In this document: positions 1 to 7,214 of the stretch, in pieces
How positions within the stretch are numbered: the stretch's first letter is position 1
Layout of the letters: each line of letters opens with the position of its first letter
Assembly (NCBI GenBank): GCA_007120815.1
Contig: SKMY01000232.1
Location: forward strand, 1-7,692
From: Syntrophomonadaceae bacterium
GTDB lineage: Bacteria; Bacillota_D; Dethiobacteria; DTU022; UBA8154
Length of the DNA: 7,692 bases
Reading direction: 5' to 3'
Position numbers and translations under genes: made by a program
The notes under the pieces: generated by a model
Seen by the model: the letters and a program-made list of their open reading frames with translations, nothing else
Databases searched by the model: none
Told to the model about the DNA's origin: nothing

Positions 1-1454
1 ATAAGACCTCCCGCGCTAAAAGCCTCGTCAAGATTAAAGTTGCTCACCATATCTAAAACCAGGTAGAACAGGCCAAAGTTTATGAGCATCCATCCGACTT
101 GGCCTAAAGCTTGCAAGGAACGATGGGCTAGCGCCAGTAAAAAGTTCCAAGCCTGCGCGATCGTCAGGTGGATTAGGCCAATACTGAAACATAGCAGCAT
201 AATGACATCAGTACTGCCTAATTCCTTGTAAAGCTCCCCGGTGGGGGTATAAACGCGAAATCCTTCCGTCAGTTCGCGGATTACCAGGCTTTCCAGAAAA
301 GTGCCTTCGATCAGTTCAGGACTGCCGAACCAGGAGCCGGTTATACTCCCCCAAACGACTGTGGCCATACCAAGTAAGCTAAAAAGCCATGCGAACATAG
401 GGGGCTTTTCCTTTTTGGACTTGCTGTAATAGAATACTAGCCCTAACCCTCCCAGCAAAAAGACGGCACCATAGACAGCATCACTGATAATCATGGCAAA
501 AAAAATGGTGAAAAAGAAAAGGAAAAACAAGCTGATATCCAATTCTTTATAGCCGGGCACCGTGCCCATAAATTTAAAAACAGGCTTGACAATTTCCAGC
601 CACCTGGGATTGCGGACCAGAGTCGGTATGGGGTCTGCCGGATCAGGATCTGTTATGGCGATGGCCACAGAATTTTCACGGGCCCAACTTTGTACGGGTT
701 CCAGTTTGTCAACTGGAAGATAACCGACGACAGCGGTGAGACTTCCTTCATCTATGGCATTTGCTTTCGCAATCGAATATTGCAGGTTCGACTCCAAACG
801 ATCCATAAGGGCCTTAATAGCCGGTCTGAGGCCATAGTATTTTTGCGCTTCTTCCCTGATTTCTTCGACCTTTTTCGTTAACTCATCTTTTTCTGCCTGA
901 AAAGCACTGAGGCTTTGCGGAGGAATGATAAATTCGTCAAAATCCTCCAGGGTCACAGGCTCTTTGGTCATATGGGCAAAAGCAAGGCCTTCTTTGTCCT
1001 CCCTTAAAACCACTACGTCACCCTCGATATCATCCAATCTTTCGATTTTGTCACGTGAAGCCGTGTAGATTTTCAGATGGTAACCTTTGGCTGTGAGAAA
1101 TTTAAAGTCTGCGGGATCAAAATCACCCCAGCTTTGCAGTCCAGTAATTCTCTTCTCCAAAACGGCGATCCGCTCCCTGACGGTATGAAGGTTATCCCTG
1201 AGCTGCAGCACCTCCTCTACCGCCTCAGCAGGACTTAAAGATGGTGGGGGTATATCTTCCTTGGTTTTGAATTCTGCCAAAAAAGTATAGGCCGTTTCCA
1301 CCCGGTTTCTTTTGGCCAAGGCATCCTCCACTTCCGGGGAAGAGTACTGATAGTCCTCCAGGTGGACAAGGCCAAGCTTACCCAGCGAATCCAGAGTTGA
1401 TTCTTTATCTTTGGTTTGGACAACCATCGATATTTTCTTCATCTCTACAATCAT
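1..1454 (-). CDS. atpI (V-type; ntpI): V-type ATPase subunit I (a/116-kDa family), C-terminus cut by window edge
   Basis: This is the membrane stator subunit of the V-ATPase: its soluble N-terminal arm holds the peripheral stalk and its membrane domain forms the ion half-channels against the K ring. The frame is open from ATG at 1454 to the left edge, giving 484 residues and no stop; complete homologues are usually 600-650 residues. Residues 1-290 are hydrophilic, with coiled-coil-like stretches around 77-104 and 183-230. The membrane domain begins near 305, and the signature GTVPGYKELD (297-306) followed by a hydrophobic run and SDAVYG (324-329) is typical of the family. Further hydrophobic segments lie near 353-375, 414-443 and 450-470. 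The essential late-membrane arginine of the family would lie beyond the edge. The start is 3 bases after the subunit D stop, with a GAGG-type ribosome binding site inside the end of D. Not to be confused with the unrelated F-type AtpI at 6488-6829. Confidence 0.95.
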   Translation of the reverse strand, partial: MIVEMKKISMVVQTKDKESTLDSLGKLGLVHLEDYQYSSPEVEDALAKRNRVETAYTFLAEFKTKEDIPPPSLSPAEAVEEVLQLRDNLHTVRERIAVLEKRITGLQSWGDFDPADFKFLTAKGYHLKIYTASRDKIERLDDIEGDVVVLREDKEGLAFAHMTKEPVTLEDFDEFIIPPQSLSAFQAEKDELTKKVEEIREEAQKYYGLRPAIKALMDRLESNLQYSIAKANAIDEGSLTAVVGYLPVDKLEPVQSWARENSVAIAITDPDPADPIPTLVRNPRWLEIVKPVFKFMGTVPGYKELDISLFFLFFFTIFFAMIISDAVYGAVFLLGGLGLVFYYSKSKKEKPPMFAWLFSLLGMATVVWGSITGSWFGSPELIEGTFLESLVIRELTEGFRVYTPTGELYKELGSTDVIMLLCFSIGLIHLTIAQAWNFLLALAHRSLQALGQVGWMLINFGLFYLVLDMVSNFNLDEAFSAGGL

Positions 1455-1457
1455 CGC

Positions 1458-2054
1458 TTACGCCCCCCTCACCAGTTTATTCTTAGATATCTTACCCCGC
1501 ACAACGGCTGCTGTCTGTTGGTCCCCGAGAAAAATGTTGATAACCCGGATATTCTCTTTTGCTTCCGGAATCTTTACCTTTTCGAACAGGTTGACCCGTT
1601 GAGTGGTAACTCTCAGTTCTTCTCCAAGTAAGTCTGCCTGCTTTTCCAGGACAGACAGTTCCATGTCCGTAGAAACAAGTTCTTTCAGCTTTTTGATACC
1701 GGCATCAACCCACAGGGGGTATTCCATCAGGTCATAGGGGATCTTCTCATACATAATTCCCAGAAAATTGGGGATATCCACCCCGGCGATGTTGGTGGTG
1801 CTTAAATCCACCTTTTCGATTTTGACCAGCTCGGCAAGGTTGATCTCCTCTCCAAACACATGAACCCAGCTCATCAGCTCTTTGTAGCTGGTTTCCCGTT
1901 CCAGGCGTTTTTCCTGAATTTGCACCTCAACCTGCCGTATCTCCATCTGCAGCAACTGCTTCTTCATAACCAGTGTAGGCAAATAGCGTTGGAACCTTTT
2001 GAGCTCGTCTTTTTGTTTTTTTAATTCATTTTTGCTAAATTTTATTTTTGCCAT
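1458..2054 (-). CDS. atpD (V-type; ntpD): V-type ATPase subunit D
   Basis: This is the central rotor shaft that turns inside the A3B3 hexamer and couples ATP hydrolysis or synthesis to the membrane ring. The 198 residues are close to the usual 200-220 of the family. The N-terminal part (about 1-65) is a charged, heptad-like helix starting MAKIKFSKNELKKQK, and the C-terminal part (about 118-180) is a second long helix; the family folds these as an antiparallel coiled coil. The C-terminal motif with TTQRVNLFEK, followed by an I-P-x-A segment, is the typical D signature (TxxRVNALExxxIP). The ATG lies 3 bases after the subunit B stop, with AAGGTG just upstream, so the two are translationally linked. 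No oddities are seen. Confidence 0.95.
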   Translation of the reverse strand: MAKIKFSKNELKKQKDELKRFQRYLPTLVMKKQLLQMEIRQVEVQIQEKRLERETSYKELMSWVHVFGEEINLAELVKIEKVDLSTTNIAGVDIPNFLGIMYEKIPYDLMEYPLWVDAGIKKLKELVSTDMELSVLEKQADLLGEELRVTTQRVNLFEKVKIPEAKENIRVINIFLGDQQTAAVVRGKISKNKLVRGA

Positions 2055-2057
2055 AGC

Positions 2058-3356
2058 CTACACCTTATTCGTCCAGTATTGGTTAATCAGTTCTGACTTT
2101 AACCCTGTTTCCTCCGGTTCAAAACAGCTGGACAAAATATCCCATCCTTTGTCCAGGGCGGCTTCCAGTGGGATGTTCACGGAAAGATCCATCATTTCCC
2201 GTTCAAACATCTCGCCATAAGTTAAAAGTTTCTCGTCCCAGTTGGACATTTTAAAGCCCATGGATTTCTTCTCCAGGGATTCCTTGTAGGCAGCATACAA
2301 TTTAATCATGCCGTCCATGATAGCACGGTGATCCGATCGGGTATCGGCGTTTACCTGCTGTTTTAACCTGGACAGGGAGCCGAATGGTTCGATACGGCTG
2401 TTGCGCAAATAAAACTGGCCCTCGGTAATGTAGCCTGTATTATCGGGAACAGGGTGGGTAACATCATCCCCGGGCATGGTCGTCACCCCAAGGATGGTGA
2501 TGGAACCTGCCCCCTCAAAGTCAACAGCCTTTTCATAACGGGACGCTAACTGGGTATAAAGGTCACCGGGGTAGCCACGGTTGGACGGAACCTGTTCCAT
2601 GGTAATGGCAATTTCTTTCATGGCATCGGCAAAGTTGGTCATATCCGTCAGCAGCGCCAGGACGCGCCGGCCGTGGATGGCAAAGTTTTCCGCTACAGCC
2701 AGACCAATGTCGGGCACCAGCAGGCATTCCACCACAGGGTCAGCGGCGGTATGCACAAAAAAGACGGTCCGGGACAGCACGCCGCCCTTTTCCAGGGTCT
2801 CCTTGAAGAAAAGGTAGTCATCGTATTTAAGGCCCATGCCTCCAAGGATAATGATATCAACCTCGGCCTGCAGGGCTATCCTGGCCAGAAGTTCGTTGTA
2901 AGGTTCTCCCGAAACAGAAAAGATGGGCAGCTTTTGGGACTCCACCAGCGAATTAAAAACATCGATCATGGGGATCCCGGTGCGAACCATGTTGCGGGGA
3001 ATAATACGCCTGGCGGGGTTAACGGAGGGACCACCGATTTCAATCATGGTATCGGTGAGTTCAGGTCCGCCGTCCCGTGGTCGTCCGGAGCCATCGAAGA
3101 TCCGTCCTAAAAGGTTATCGGAAAAGGAAACCTTCATGGATTCGCCCATAAACCTGACCTCATCCCCGGTGGATACGCCCCTTCCGCCATTAAACACCTG
3201 CAGGGCCACTTCATCACGTTTCAGACGGATAACTTCCGCCAAAGATGGACCATATCTGGTTTCCACAACGGCAAGCTCTTTGTTACGCACTCCCGCTGCA
3301 GTCACTGTAATAACGTTTCCGGCGATTGATTCAATTTTACTATATACCTTTTGCAA
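2058..3356 (-). CDS. atpB (V-type; ntpB): V-type ATPase subunit B (non-catalytic/regulatory)
   Basis: This is the non-catalytic partner of subunit A in the A3B3 head. It has 432 residues, the short form typical of Chlamydia- and Bacteroidetes-type operons. The beta-barrel domain covers about 1-75 and the nucleotide-fold domain about 76-360. The Walker A position is occupied by [10 protein letters not shown] (147-156), which lacks the GKT lysine; this is normal for B subunits and is not damage. SLSRL at 327-331 contains R330, which by family comparison is the arginine finger reaching into the A active site. [11 protein letters not shown] (171-181) and [11 protein letters not shown] (295-305) are well-conserved family stretches. 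The start is TTG at 3356, supported by AAGGAG nine bases upstream; no better ATG exists nearby. The gap to the A stop is 26 bases. Confidence 0.97.
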   Translation of the reverse strand: MQKVYSKIESIAGNVITVTAAGVRNKELAVVETRYGPSLAEVIRLKRDEVALQVFNGGRGVSTGDEVRFMGESMKVSFSDNLLGRIFDGSGRPRDGGPELTDTMIEIGGPSVNPARRIIPRNMVRTGIPMIDVFNSLVESQKLPIFSVSGEPYNELLARIALQAEVDIIILGGMGLKYDDYLFFKETLEKGGVLSRTVFFVHTAADPVVECLLVPDIGLAVAENFAIHGRRVLALLTDMTNFADAMKEIAITMEQVPSNRGYPGDLYTQLASRYEKAVDFEGAGSITILGVTTMPGDDVTHPVPDNTGYITEGQFYLRNSRIEPFGSLSRLKQQVNADTRSDHRAIMDGMIKLYAAYKESLEKKSMGFKMSNWDEKLLTYGEMFEREMMDLSVNIPLEAALDKGWDILSSCFEPEETGLKSELINQYWTNKV

Positions 3357-3382
3357 ATTAACACACTCCTTGGTTTGCCAGC

Positions 3383-5128
3383 CTAAGAAGCCTCGGCATC
3401 CACTTCGACACCTAATTTCTTGTCGGCCAGCAATTGAGAGATGGTTGTCTCCAGTTTATTGAACTCTTCACTCTTCCATTCTTTACTGTTATAGTCGAGG
3501 AAGTTCTGGCGTAACCTGTTAAACCAGCTGCGGGCTTCCTCTTTTTTGGTAAAGTCCAATTTGGCCGTGAGGATACCCATGAGAATGTCGTAGATATGCT
3601 GTTGACGCTCAGGCTCAACGGCGTTATCTACGGGGTCAAAAGAGTTCTGCTGGATATAAACGAAATCCAATAAATCGGCTTTTAGATAAATAATATAATC
3701 ATCCAGCGAGGTCCCTTCTTCACCAACCACTTTCATCATTTGGCCGACCTCGTCGCCCTTAAAGAGAATATCGCTGCCATAGTTGGTTTTTTCCTCACTA
3801 ATGATGCCCGGATATTTTGACCATGACTCCAGAGGGTGGATAGCAGGGTACTTGCGAGCGTCGGCGCGCTGTTGTGACAAGCCGTGAAAGGCACCCACAA
3901 CCTTCAGGGTCGCCTGAGTCACCGGTTCCTCAAAGTTGCCGCCGGCAGGAGAAACCGTGCCGCCGATGGTTACCGAACCCATTTCGCCATTCTTGAGACG
4001 GACAATGCCGGCCCGCTCGTAGAAGGCGGAAATTAAGGATTCCAAATACGCAGGAAACGCTTCCTCCCCAGGAATTTCTTCCAGTCTGCCGGACATTTCG
4101 CGCATAGCCTGGGCCCACCGTGAAGTTGAATCTGCCAGCAAAAGAACGTTTAGACCCATCTGGCGGTAATACTCACCTATGGTAACAGCTGTATAAACAG
4201 AAGCTTCCCGGGCCGCTACCGGCATGGAAGACGTATTGCAGATAATGACGGTCCTTTCCATCAAAGATCGACCGGTTTTCGGGTCGATCAATTCCGGGAA
4301 CTCTTTTATGGTCTCCACCACCTCACCGGCACGTTCACCACAAGCGGCGATGATAACCACATCCACTTCAGCATTTCTGGAGGTAACCTGCTGCAGCACC
4401 GTCTTACCGGCACCAAATGGACCGGGAATGCAGTAGGTGCCGCCTTTAGCTACGGGAATAAACGTGTCAATAATCCTTAATTTTGTAATCAATGTTTCTG
4501 ATGGTTTCAAACGCTCTGCATAGCAGTCAACAGCCCTTTTTACAGGCCAGTTAAAAACCATCGTCAAGGAATGAAGGTCGCCTTTTTCATCTTCAACCTC
4601 CGCCACCGTGTCATTAACGGTGTAACTTCCTGCCTCAACAATGCGCTTAACGGTTAAAACGCCTCCCATCTGGAACGGCACCATTATCCAATGGCTAAAA
4701 ATACCTTCCTTGACAAAACCGATTTGTTCACCGGCTCCCACTTTGGCCCCGACTTCTACGGAGGGGGTAAATTCCCATACCTTCGCCTCGTCGAGAGACG
4801 AAAGATACACGCCCCTGTCCAGGAAAAATCCACATTGTTCCGCCAGTTCGGGTAAGGGGTTTTGTAATCCATCATATATCTGCCCCAGCAAACCAGGGCC
4901 TAGCTGCACACTCAATAATTCACCGGTGAATTCCACATCGTCTCCTACACCAATTCCCGTCGTCATCTCAAAGACCTGGATATCAGCCACATTACCATGA
5001 ATACGGATGACTTCGGATTTTAATTTCTTTCCCCCGGAATGGACGTAACAGACTTCGTTCATTGTCGCTTCGCCGGTAAATTCCACAGAAACCATATTTC
5101 CGCTTACTCCAATTACCTTGTTAATCAT
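3383..5128 (-). CDS. atpA (V-type; ntpA): V-type ATPase catalytic subunit A
   Basis: This is the catalytic ATP-binding subunit of the V-ATPase head. From ATG at 5128 it is 581 residues, the normal family length. The N-terminal beta barrel covers about 1-70, and the bulge domain specific to A subunits about 110-185. Walker A is GPFGAGKT at 236-243 with lysine 242; CGERAGE at 263-269 carries the catalytic glutamate (E265); Walker B is [10 protein letters not shown] at 329-338 with D333; a helical C-terminal domain follows about 430. The usual GERGNE motif reads GERAGE here. A GTG six bases upstream (5134) is an alternative start. I prefer ATG because [11 protein letters not shown] aligns with the usual family start, although neither has a strong ribosome binding site; translation is probably coupled to the DUF2764 gene, whose stop is about 12 bases away. 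Confidence 0.97.
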   Translation of the reverse strand: MINKVIGVSGNMVSVEFTGEATMNEVCYVHSGGKKLKSEVIRIHGNVADIQVFEMTTGIGVGDDVEFTGELLSVQLGPGLLGQIYDGLQNPLPELAEQCGFFLDRGVYLSSLDEAKVWEFTPSVEVGAKVGAGEQIGFVKEGIFSHWIMVPFQMGGVLTVKRIVEAGSYTVNDTVAEVEDEKGDLHSLTMVFNWPVKRAVDCYAERLKPSETLITKLRIIDTFIPVAKGGTYCIPGPFGAGKTVLQQVTSRNAEVDVVIIAACGERAGEVVETIKEFPELIDPKTGRSLMERTVIICNTSSMPVAAREASVYTAVTIGEYYRQMGLNVLLLADSTSRWAQAMREMSGRLEEIPGEEAFPAYLESLISAFYERAGIVRLKNGEMGSVTIGGTVSPAGGNFEEPVTQATLKVVGAFHGLSQQRADARKYPAIHPLESWSKYPGIISEEKTNYGSDILFKGDEVGQMMKVVGEEGTSLDDYIIYLKADLLDFVYIQQNSFDPVDNAVEPERQQHIYDILMGILTAKLDFTKKEEARSWFNRLRQNFLDYNSKEWKSEEFNKLETTISQLLADKKLGVEVDAEAS

Positions 5129-5140
5129 CCTCACCCATTT

Positions 5141-5686
5141 CTATAGCGTAGTTAGATTAAAACTATCAGTAACGGCAGCGTATGCCTTTTCAAAAGACTC
5201 CCGACCAAGCTCTTCCTGGAATTTAACCTGACGCAAAGCGAGCTGAAGCTTTAAATAGTACACGACTAACGCCTCGAGGTCAAAAAAGTGTCCAGAACCC
5301 ATCTCCTCCAGAAAATTCCATCGCAAACGATCCAGGAAGTGCTCCGCATCCAACGGCGAATCCAGAGCCATGACTGCACGTACCTGTTCCAGCAAGGCAT
5401 AGTACCCATCGGAGGTAGGCAGAGCCTGTGCCGGTTCAAAGTCAAGTTTTAATATCCGGGCTTTGGCTAATTCCAGCCGTAGTTCTTTTTCCCAGGAGAG
5501 AATCTGGTCAGCAAAAGGTAAACCTGTTGGTTCTGTAAGGCCCCAACGGGTTTTAACCAGGACTTTATAATCTTTCTCCTCCAGGGTGTCTTCTGCAAAC
5601 TGCAGAAACTTCTCCTCGCTGATAGGGACTTTTTCTCCGAGACTGATAGTTTCCAAGGCAGCTACCGTGTAATAATAATTGTTCAA
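5141..5686 (-). CDS. DUF2764 protein of V-ATPase operon, probable subunit C/d counterpart
   Basis: This 181-residue protein occupies the slot between subunits E and A, where Chlamydia, Borrelia, Treponema and Bacteroides carry a DUF2764 gene. The N-terminal MNNYYYTVAALETISLG resembles the conserved YYYLVASLP-type opening of that family, and the C-terminal third (about 119-152: RLRWNFLEEM, then HFFDLEALVVYY) resembles its conserved end. It is soluble and mostly helical, with no signal peptide or membrane segment. Because no subunit C gene is found and C/d is needed to join the central shaft to the proteolipid ring, the inferred role is a diverged C-like coupling subunit; this is not demonstrated by the sequence. 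The start is TTG at 5686, chosen because GGGAGG sits eight bases upstream. It begins 19 bases after the E stop and ends about 12 bases before A. Confidence 0.82.
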   Translation of the reverse strand: MNNYYYTVAALETISLGEKVPISEEKFLQFAEDTLEEKDYKVLVKTRWGLTEPTGLPFADQILSWEKELRLELAKARILKLDFEPAQALPTSDGYYALLEQVRAVMALDSPLDAEHFLDRLRWNFLEEMGSGHFFDLEALVVYYLKLQLALRQVKFQEELGRESFEKAYAAVTDSFNLTTL

Positions 5687-5705
5687 GACGTTTTCCTCCC
5701 AATAC

Positions 5706-6308
5706 TCAGATTGCCTCTTTTAAAGCTGCCGCAAGGTCGGGGGAAAGAGCCTCCGCTAAAACTTCCGCTATACTTTCTTTGGAGAAATCGTACAGTGCAC
5801 CACTGCTGCCACCGATACGGAACCCTTTGGCAAACTTTGCAGAGGGAATGATTTCTACCCCCTCTTTAAAGCGTTGAGACAATTTCCCTTTTAAAGATTC
5901 CTTTAATTTTTCGGCATCTTTTGTGGAGAGGATTACTTTGATGCCCTCTTCACCTTTATCAGCCCACGCATGGACCAGTTCCGTAATGATTTTCTCTGTT
6001 AGTGGCGTTGTCAGGGCGTCATCCACAGATTCACTGATTACTGCCTCGAAGCGTTTCATGATTTGCTTCTCCAATCCAATCAGGACATCCCTGGCAGCCT
6101 GCTTTAATGCTTCCCTGCTGGCTGCTTCCTGTTTAGCAATTTCTTTTTCGGCCTGAGCTTTAAACGATTCAGCTTTGGCCTGAGCGTCTTTGATAATCTG
6201 AGCGGCTTTTTCATCGGCTTCGGAAAGGATCTTCTCCGCCTCATTCTCTGCAGCCAAGACGCCCTCATTTTTAATCTTGTCAATGAGCTCTTTTACTTGA
6301 ATGGACAT
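5706..6308 (-). CDS. atpE (V-type; ntpE): V-type ATPase subunit E (peripheral stalk)
   Basis: This is the peripheral stalk subunit that ties the A3B3 head to subunit I. It has 200 residues, the usual size. Residues 1-75 form a highly charged, Ala/Glu/Lys-rich helix (KNEGVLAAENEAEKILSEAD and onward) predicted to be the long stalk coiled coil. Residues about 80-200 form the globular head-binding domain with KGFRIGGSSGALYDFS (about 165-180), a typical E-subunit stretch. The ATG at 6308 has AAGGA nine bases upstream. It is the first V-ATPase gene of the cluster, preceded by a 179-base spacer. The usual coiled-coil partner, subunit G/H, has no visible gene here, as in other operons of this layout. 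Confidence 0.92.
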   Translation of the reverse strand: MSIQVKELIDKIKNEGVLAAENEAEKILSEADEKAAQIIKDAQAKAESFKAQAEKEIAKQEAASREALKQAARDVLIGLEKQIMKRFEAVISESVDDALTTPLTEKIITELVHAWADKGEEGIKVILSTKDAEKLKESLKGKLSQRFKEGVEIIPSAKFAKGFRIGGSSGALYDFSKESIAEVLAEALSPDLAAALKEAI

Positions 6309-6345
6309 TTTTCACCATCCTTTAACTGGTATAACTAAAAACGGG

Positions 6346-6426
6346 TTACAAAAAATGTTTTAATTTCAATATCCACTTGCCTACCTGGTTATAAAGGTAG
6401 ACTTTAAACCGTTTCCCTCCTTTCAT
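6346..6426 (-). CDS. Possible 26-residue cationic peptide (doubtful)
   Basis: ATG at 6426 opens a frame starting MKGGKRFKVYLYNQVGKW and ending at TAA 6348-6346. It is rich in lysine and aromatic residues. The ATG has no ribosome binding site upstream (the preceding bases are pyrimidine-rich), and the good Shine-Dalgarno sequence of this spacer lies inside the frame rather than before it. I recognise no family. It is most likely a chance frame and is listed only because the spacer is unusual. Confidence 0.1.
   Translation of the reverse strand: MKGGKRFKVYLYNQVGKWILKLKHFL
6379..6402 (-). repeat. Inverted repeat, possible RNA hairpin before subunit E
   Basis: On the minus strand GTCTACCT pairs with AGGTAGGC around an 8-base loop (TTATAACC), giving seven Watson-Crick pairs and one G-U pair. 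There is no U-run after it, so it is not a standard terminator. It could be an RNA processing site, a weak attenuator or an operator; the sequence does not decide. Confidence 0.4.
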
Positions 6427-6487
6427 CAAAGAAGATTAAGTCACGCTGTGCTTGCTTGGTCCACGACGTTTAATTAAAACATAAAAA

Positions 6488-6829
6488 TTACCCCGCAAAT
6501 AACAGCCTTGGGGATAAGCAAATCGCTGCCGGCCAGAGAACGTCCATATCAGCCTGCTTTATGGCAATAAGAAGTACTAGAAAAACCAGGGAATAGCGTA
6601 ACATATAGTGGAATGTTACGCAAGCCCTGGCTTTATGAAAGTTTATCCGCACCGACTTTTCCAGGGTGCCTGCCAGCAGGTAGACGTTCAGTACGGCCAT
6701 TCTTGTACCAAAGATCAACCTATGTGCACCGGTTAAGTTCCCCTGGATCAACAATACCACCAGCATCACAAAATATAGGGCACCGATTCTTGTGATCATC
6801 TGCTTTTTTAGTTGAGCCAACCTCTGCAT
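6488..6829 (-). CDS. ATP synthase protein I-like membrane protein (F-type AtpI/UncI family)
   Basis: This small membrane protein is of the type that usually stands second in F-type ATP synthase operons, where it is implicated in c-ring assembly and Mg2+ uptake. From ATG at 6829 it has 113 residues (116 from TTG at 6838); family members are typically 115-130. Four hydrophobic segments are visible (about 14-33, 39-57, 75-92 and 96-111), in the family's pattern: a charged N-terminus, a first hairpin, a polar stretch with LEKSVRINFHKARA, then LRYSLVFLVLLIAI. The match is by pattern and not motif-perfect. Its neighbour is a broken atpZ-like gene, and what follows is a V-type rather than an F-type operon. 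It may be a relic, or may assist the V-ATPase ring. An AGGTAGG-type ribosome binding site lies just upstream of both candidate starts. Confidence 0.72.
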   Translation of the reverse strand: MQRLAQLKKQMITRIGALYFVMLVVLLIQGNLTGAHRLIFGTRMAVLNVYLLAGTLEKSVRINFHKARACVTFHYMLRYSLVFLVLLIAIKQADMDVLWPAAICLSPRLLFAG

Positions 6830-6845
6830 TCCTGTCAACGCCTAC

Positions 6846-7059
6846 CTGTATTTTTTTCATGATTATTTTATCAGCTTGGATGCTCCCCCCGATTAATCCT
6901 AGAAGCATGCCGGAAGTAACCAGTAAAAGGGTGTATCCTAAATAACCGACTAATAGGCGTCCCAGCCACAGCCCTACCAATGCGGGTCCGATAAATCACC
7001 AACCCCAGGTGGACAACAAGAACCAAACTCTGCAAGTCTTTCCAGTAAAGCTTGCTCAA
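6846..7059 (-). pseudogene. atpZ-like gene (AtpZ/ATPase gene 1 family) with apparent frameshift
   Basis: TTG at 7059 has a strong ribosome binding site (AAAGGAGAT, spacing about 8) and encodes MSKLYWKDLQSLVLVVHLGLVI, a typical AtpZ opening. At the TTT run at 6995-6993 the frame then turns into unrelated sequence. One base shifted, it continues as IGPALVGLWLGRLLVGYLG and a second hydrophobic segment ending in GLIGGSIQADKIIMKK, the rest of an AtpZ two-helix protein. Removing one T restores a single protein. The 3' end is also odd: the restored frame misses a stop and runs to 6720, over 100 bases into the atpI-like gene, but a one-base change in the A7 run at 6857-6851 would give a stop just before that gene (about 6846). 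AtpZ proteins normally sit at the head of F-type operons and are thought to act with AtpI in Mg2+/Ca2+ transport or c-ring assembly. A sequencing error is the main alternative to real decay. Confidence 0.65.
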
Positions 7060-7094
7060 ATGCCTATCTCCTTTGTACGAGTAAGCGACCGGGG

Positions 7095-7129
7095 TTATTA
7101 TTTAGGACCATTAAATACATATTCGACAA
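7095..7129 (-). promoter_or_regulatory. Possible Spo0A-dependent promoter for the atpZ/atpI/V-ATPase cluster
   Basis: On the minus strand TTGTCG (7129-7124) could serve as a poor -35 element, followed after 19 bases by TAAATA (7104-7099) or after 23 by TAATAA (7100-7095). A long spacer with a 0A box overlapping the -35 region is the arrangement of Spo0A-activated sigma-A promoters such as spoIIG. The -10 matches are weak. The atpZ-like start codon lies about 40 bases further on. Confidence 0.25.
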
Positions 7130-7152
7130 GCATTACATACATATTCGACGAG
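7109..7152 (-). repeat. Two adjacent 22-bp direct repeats with Spo0A-box-like cores
   Basis: Two 22-base units (7109-7130 and 7131-7152) stand head to tail and agree at 20 of 22 positions. On the minus strand each contains (T/C)GTCGAATATGTAT. The downstream unit has a perfect TGTCGAA (7128-7122), the Spo0A box consensus; the upstream one has CGTCGAA (7150-7144). The 22-base period is two helical turns, so two regulator molecules would bind on the same face of the DNA. The location, 50-90 bases before the atpZ-like start, fits an operator. Any other regulator with a TGTCGAA-like site would fit as well. Confidence 0.6.
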
Positions 7153-7176
7153 AATGTTTTAAAACCCTTTATTCGC

Positions 7177-7200
7177 AAAAAAATAATTATTATAATTATT
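7177..7200 (-). terminator. AU-only hairpin with U-run, weak terminator candidate
   Basis: On the minus strand AATAATTAT and ATAATTATT form a perfect 9-bp inverted repeat around one base, running into seven Ts (7183-7177, two of them in the stem). It lies directly after the GC-rich structured element, as a 3' end would. A stem with no G-C pair is unstable, so it may equally be just an AT-rich upstream promoter element for the following genes. Confidence 0.3.
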
Positions 7201-7214
7201 CTAATTTTTATCAT

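Larger units (their letters stand above)
6309..6487 (-). other. Spacer between atpI-like gene and V-ATPase subunit E
   Basis: This is the only long gap inside the ATPase cluster. It holds an orphan consensus Shine-Dalgarno sequence (AAAGGAGG, minus strand, 6423-6416) with no start codon at a usable distance, an imperfect 8-bp inverted repeat at 6379-6402, and a possible 26-codon reading frame (6426-6346). I see no clear sigma-A promoter and no terminator with a U-tract, so subunit E may be co-transcribed with the upstream pair or may use a promoter not recognisable by eye. Confidence 0.5.

Noticed and set aside
2892..2921. Missing Walker A lysine in subunit B taken as damage
   Set aside because: B subunits of V-type ATPases normally lack a functional P-loop; SVSGEPYN is the usual form.
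2673..3462. Long plus-strand frames opposite subunits A and B
   Set aside because: They are antisense shadows of conserved ATPase genes with no family resemblance.
6720..6845. A genuine 86-residue protein extending from the atpZ frame through the atpI-like gene
   Set aside because: The tail after IIMKK is unlike AtpZ and lies antiphase over a better-supported coding frame; more likely readthrough after a frameshift.
7109..7152. CRISPR array
   Set aside because: Only two adjacent units with no spacers; fits an operator better.
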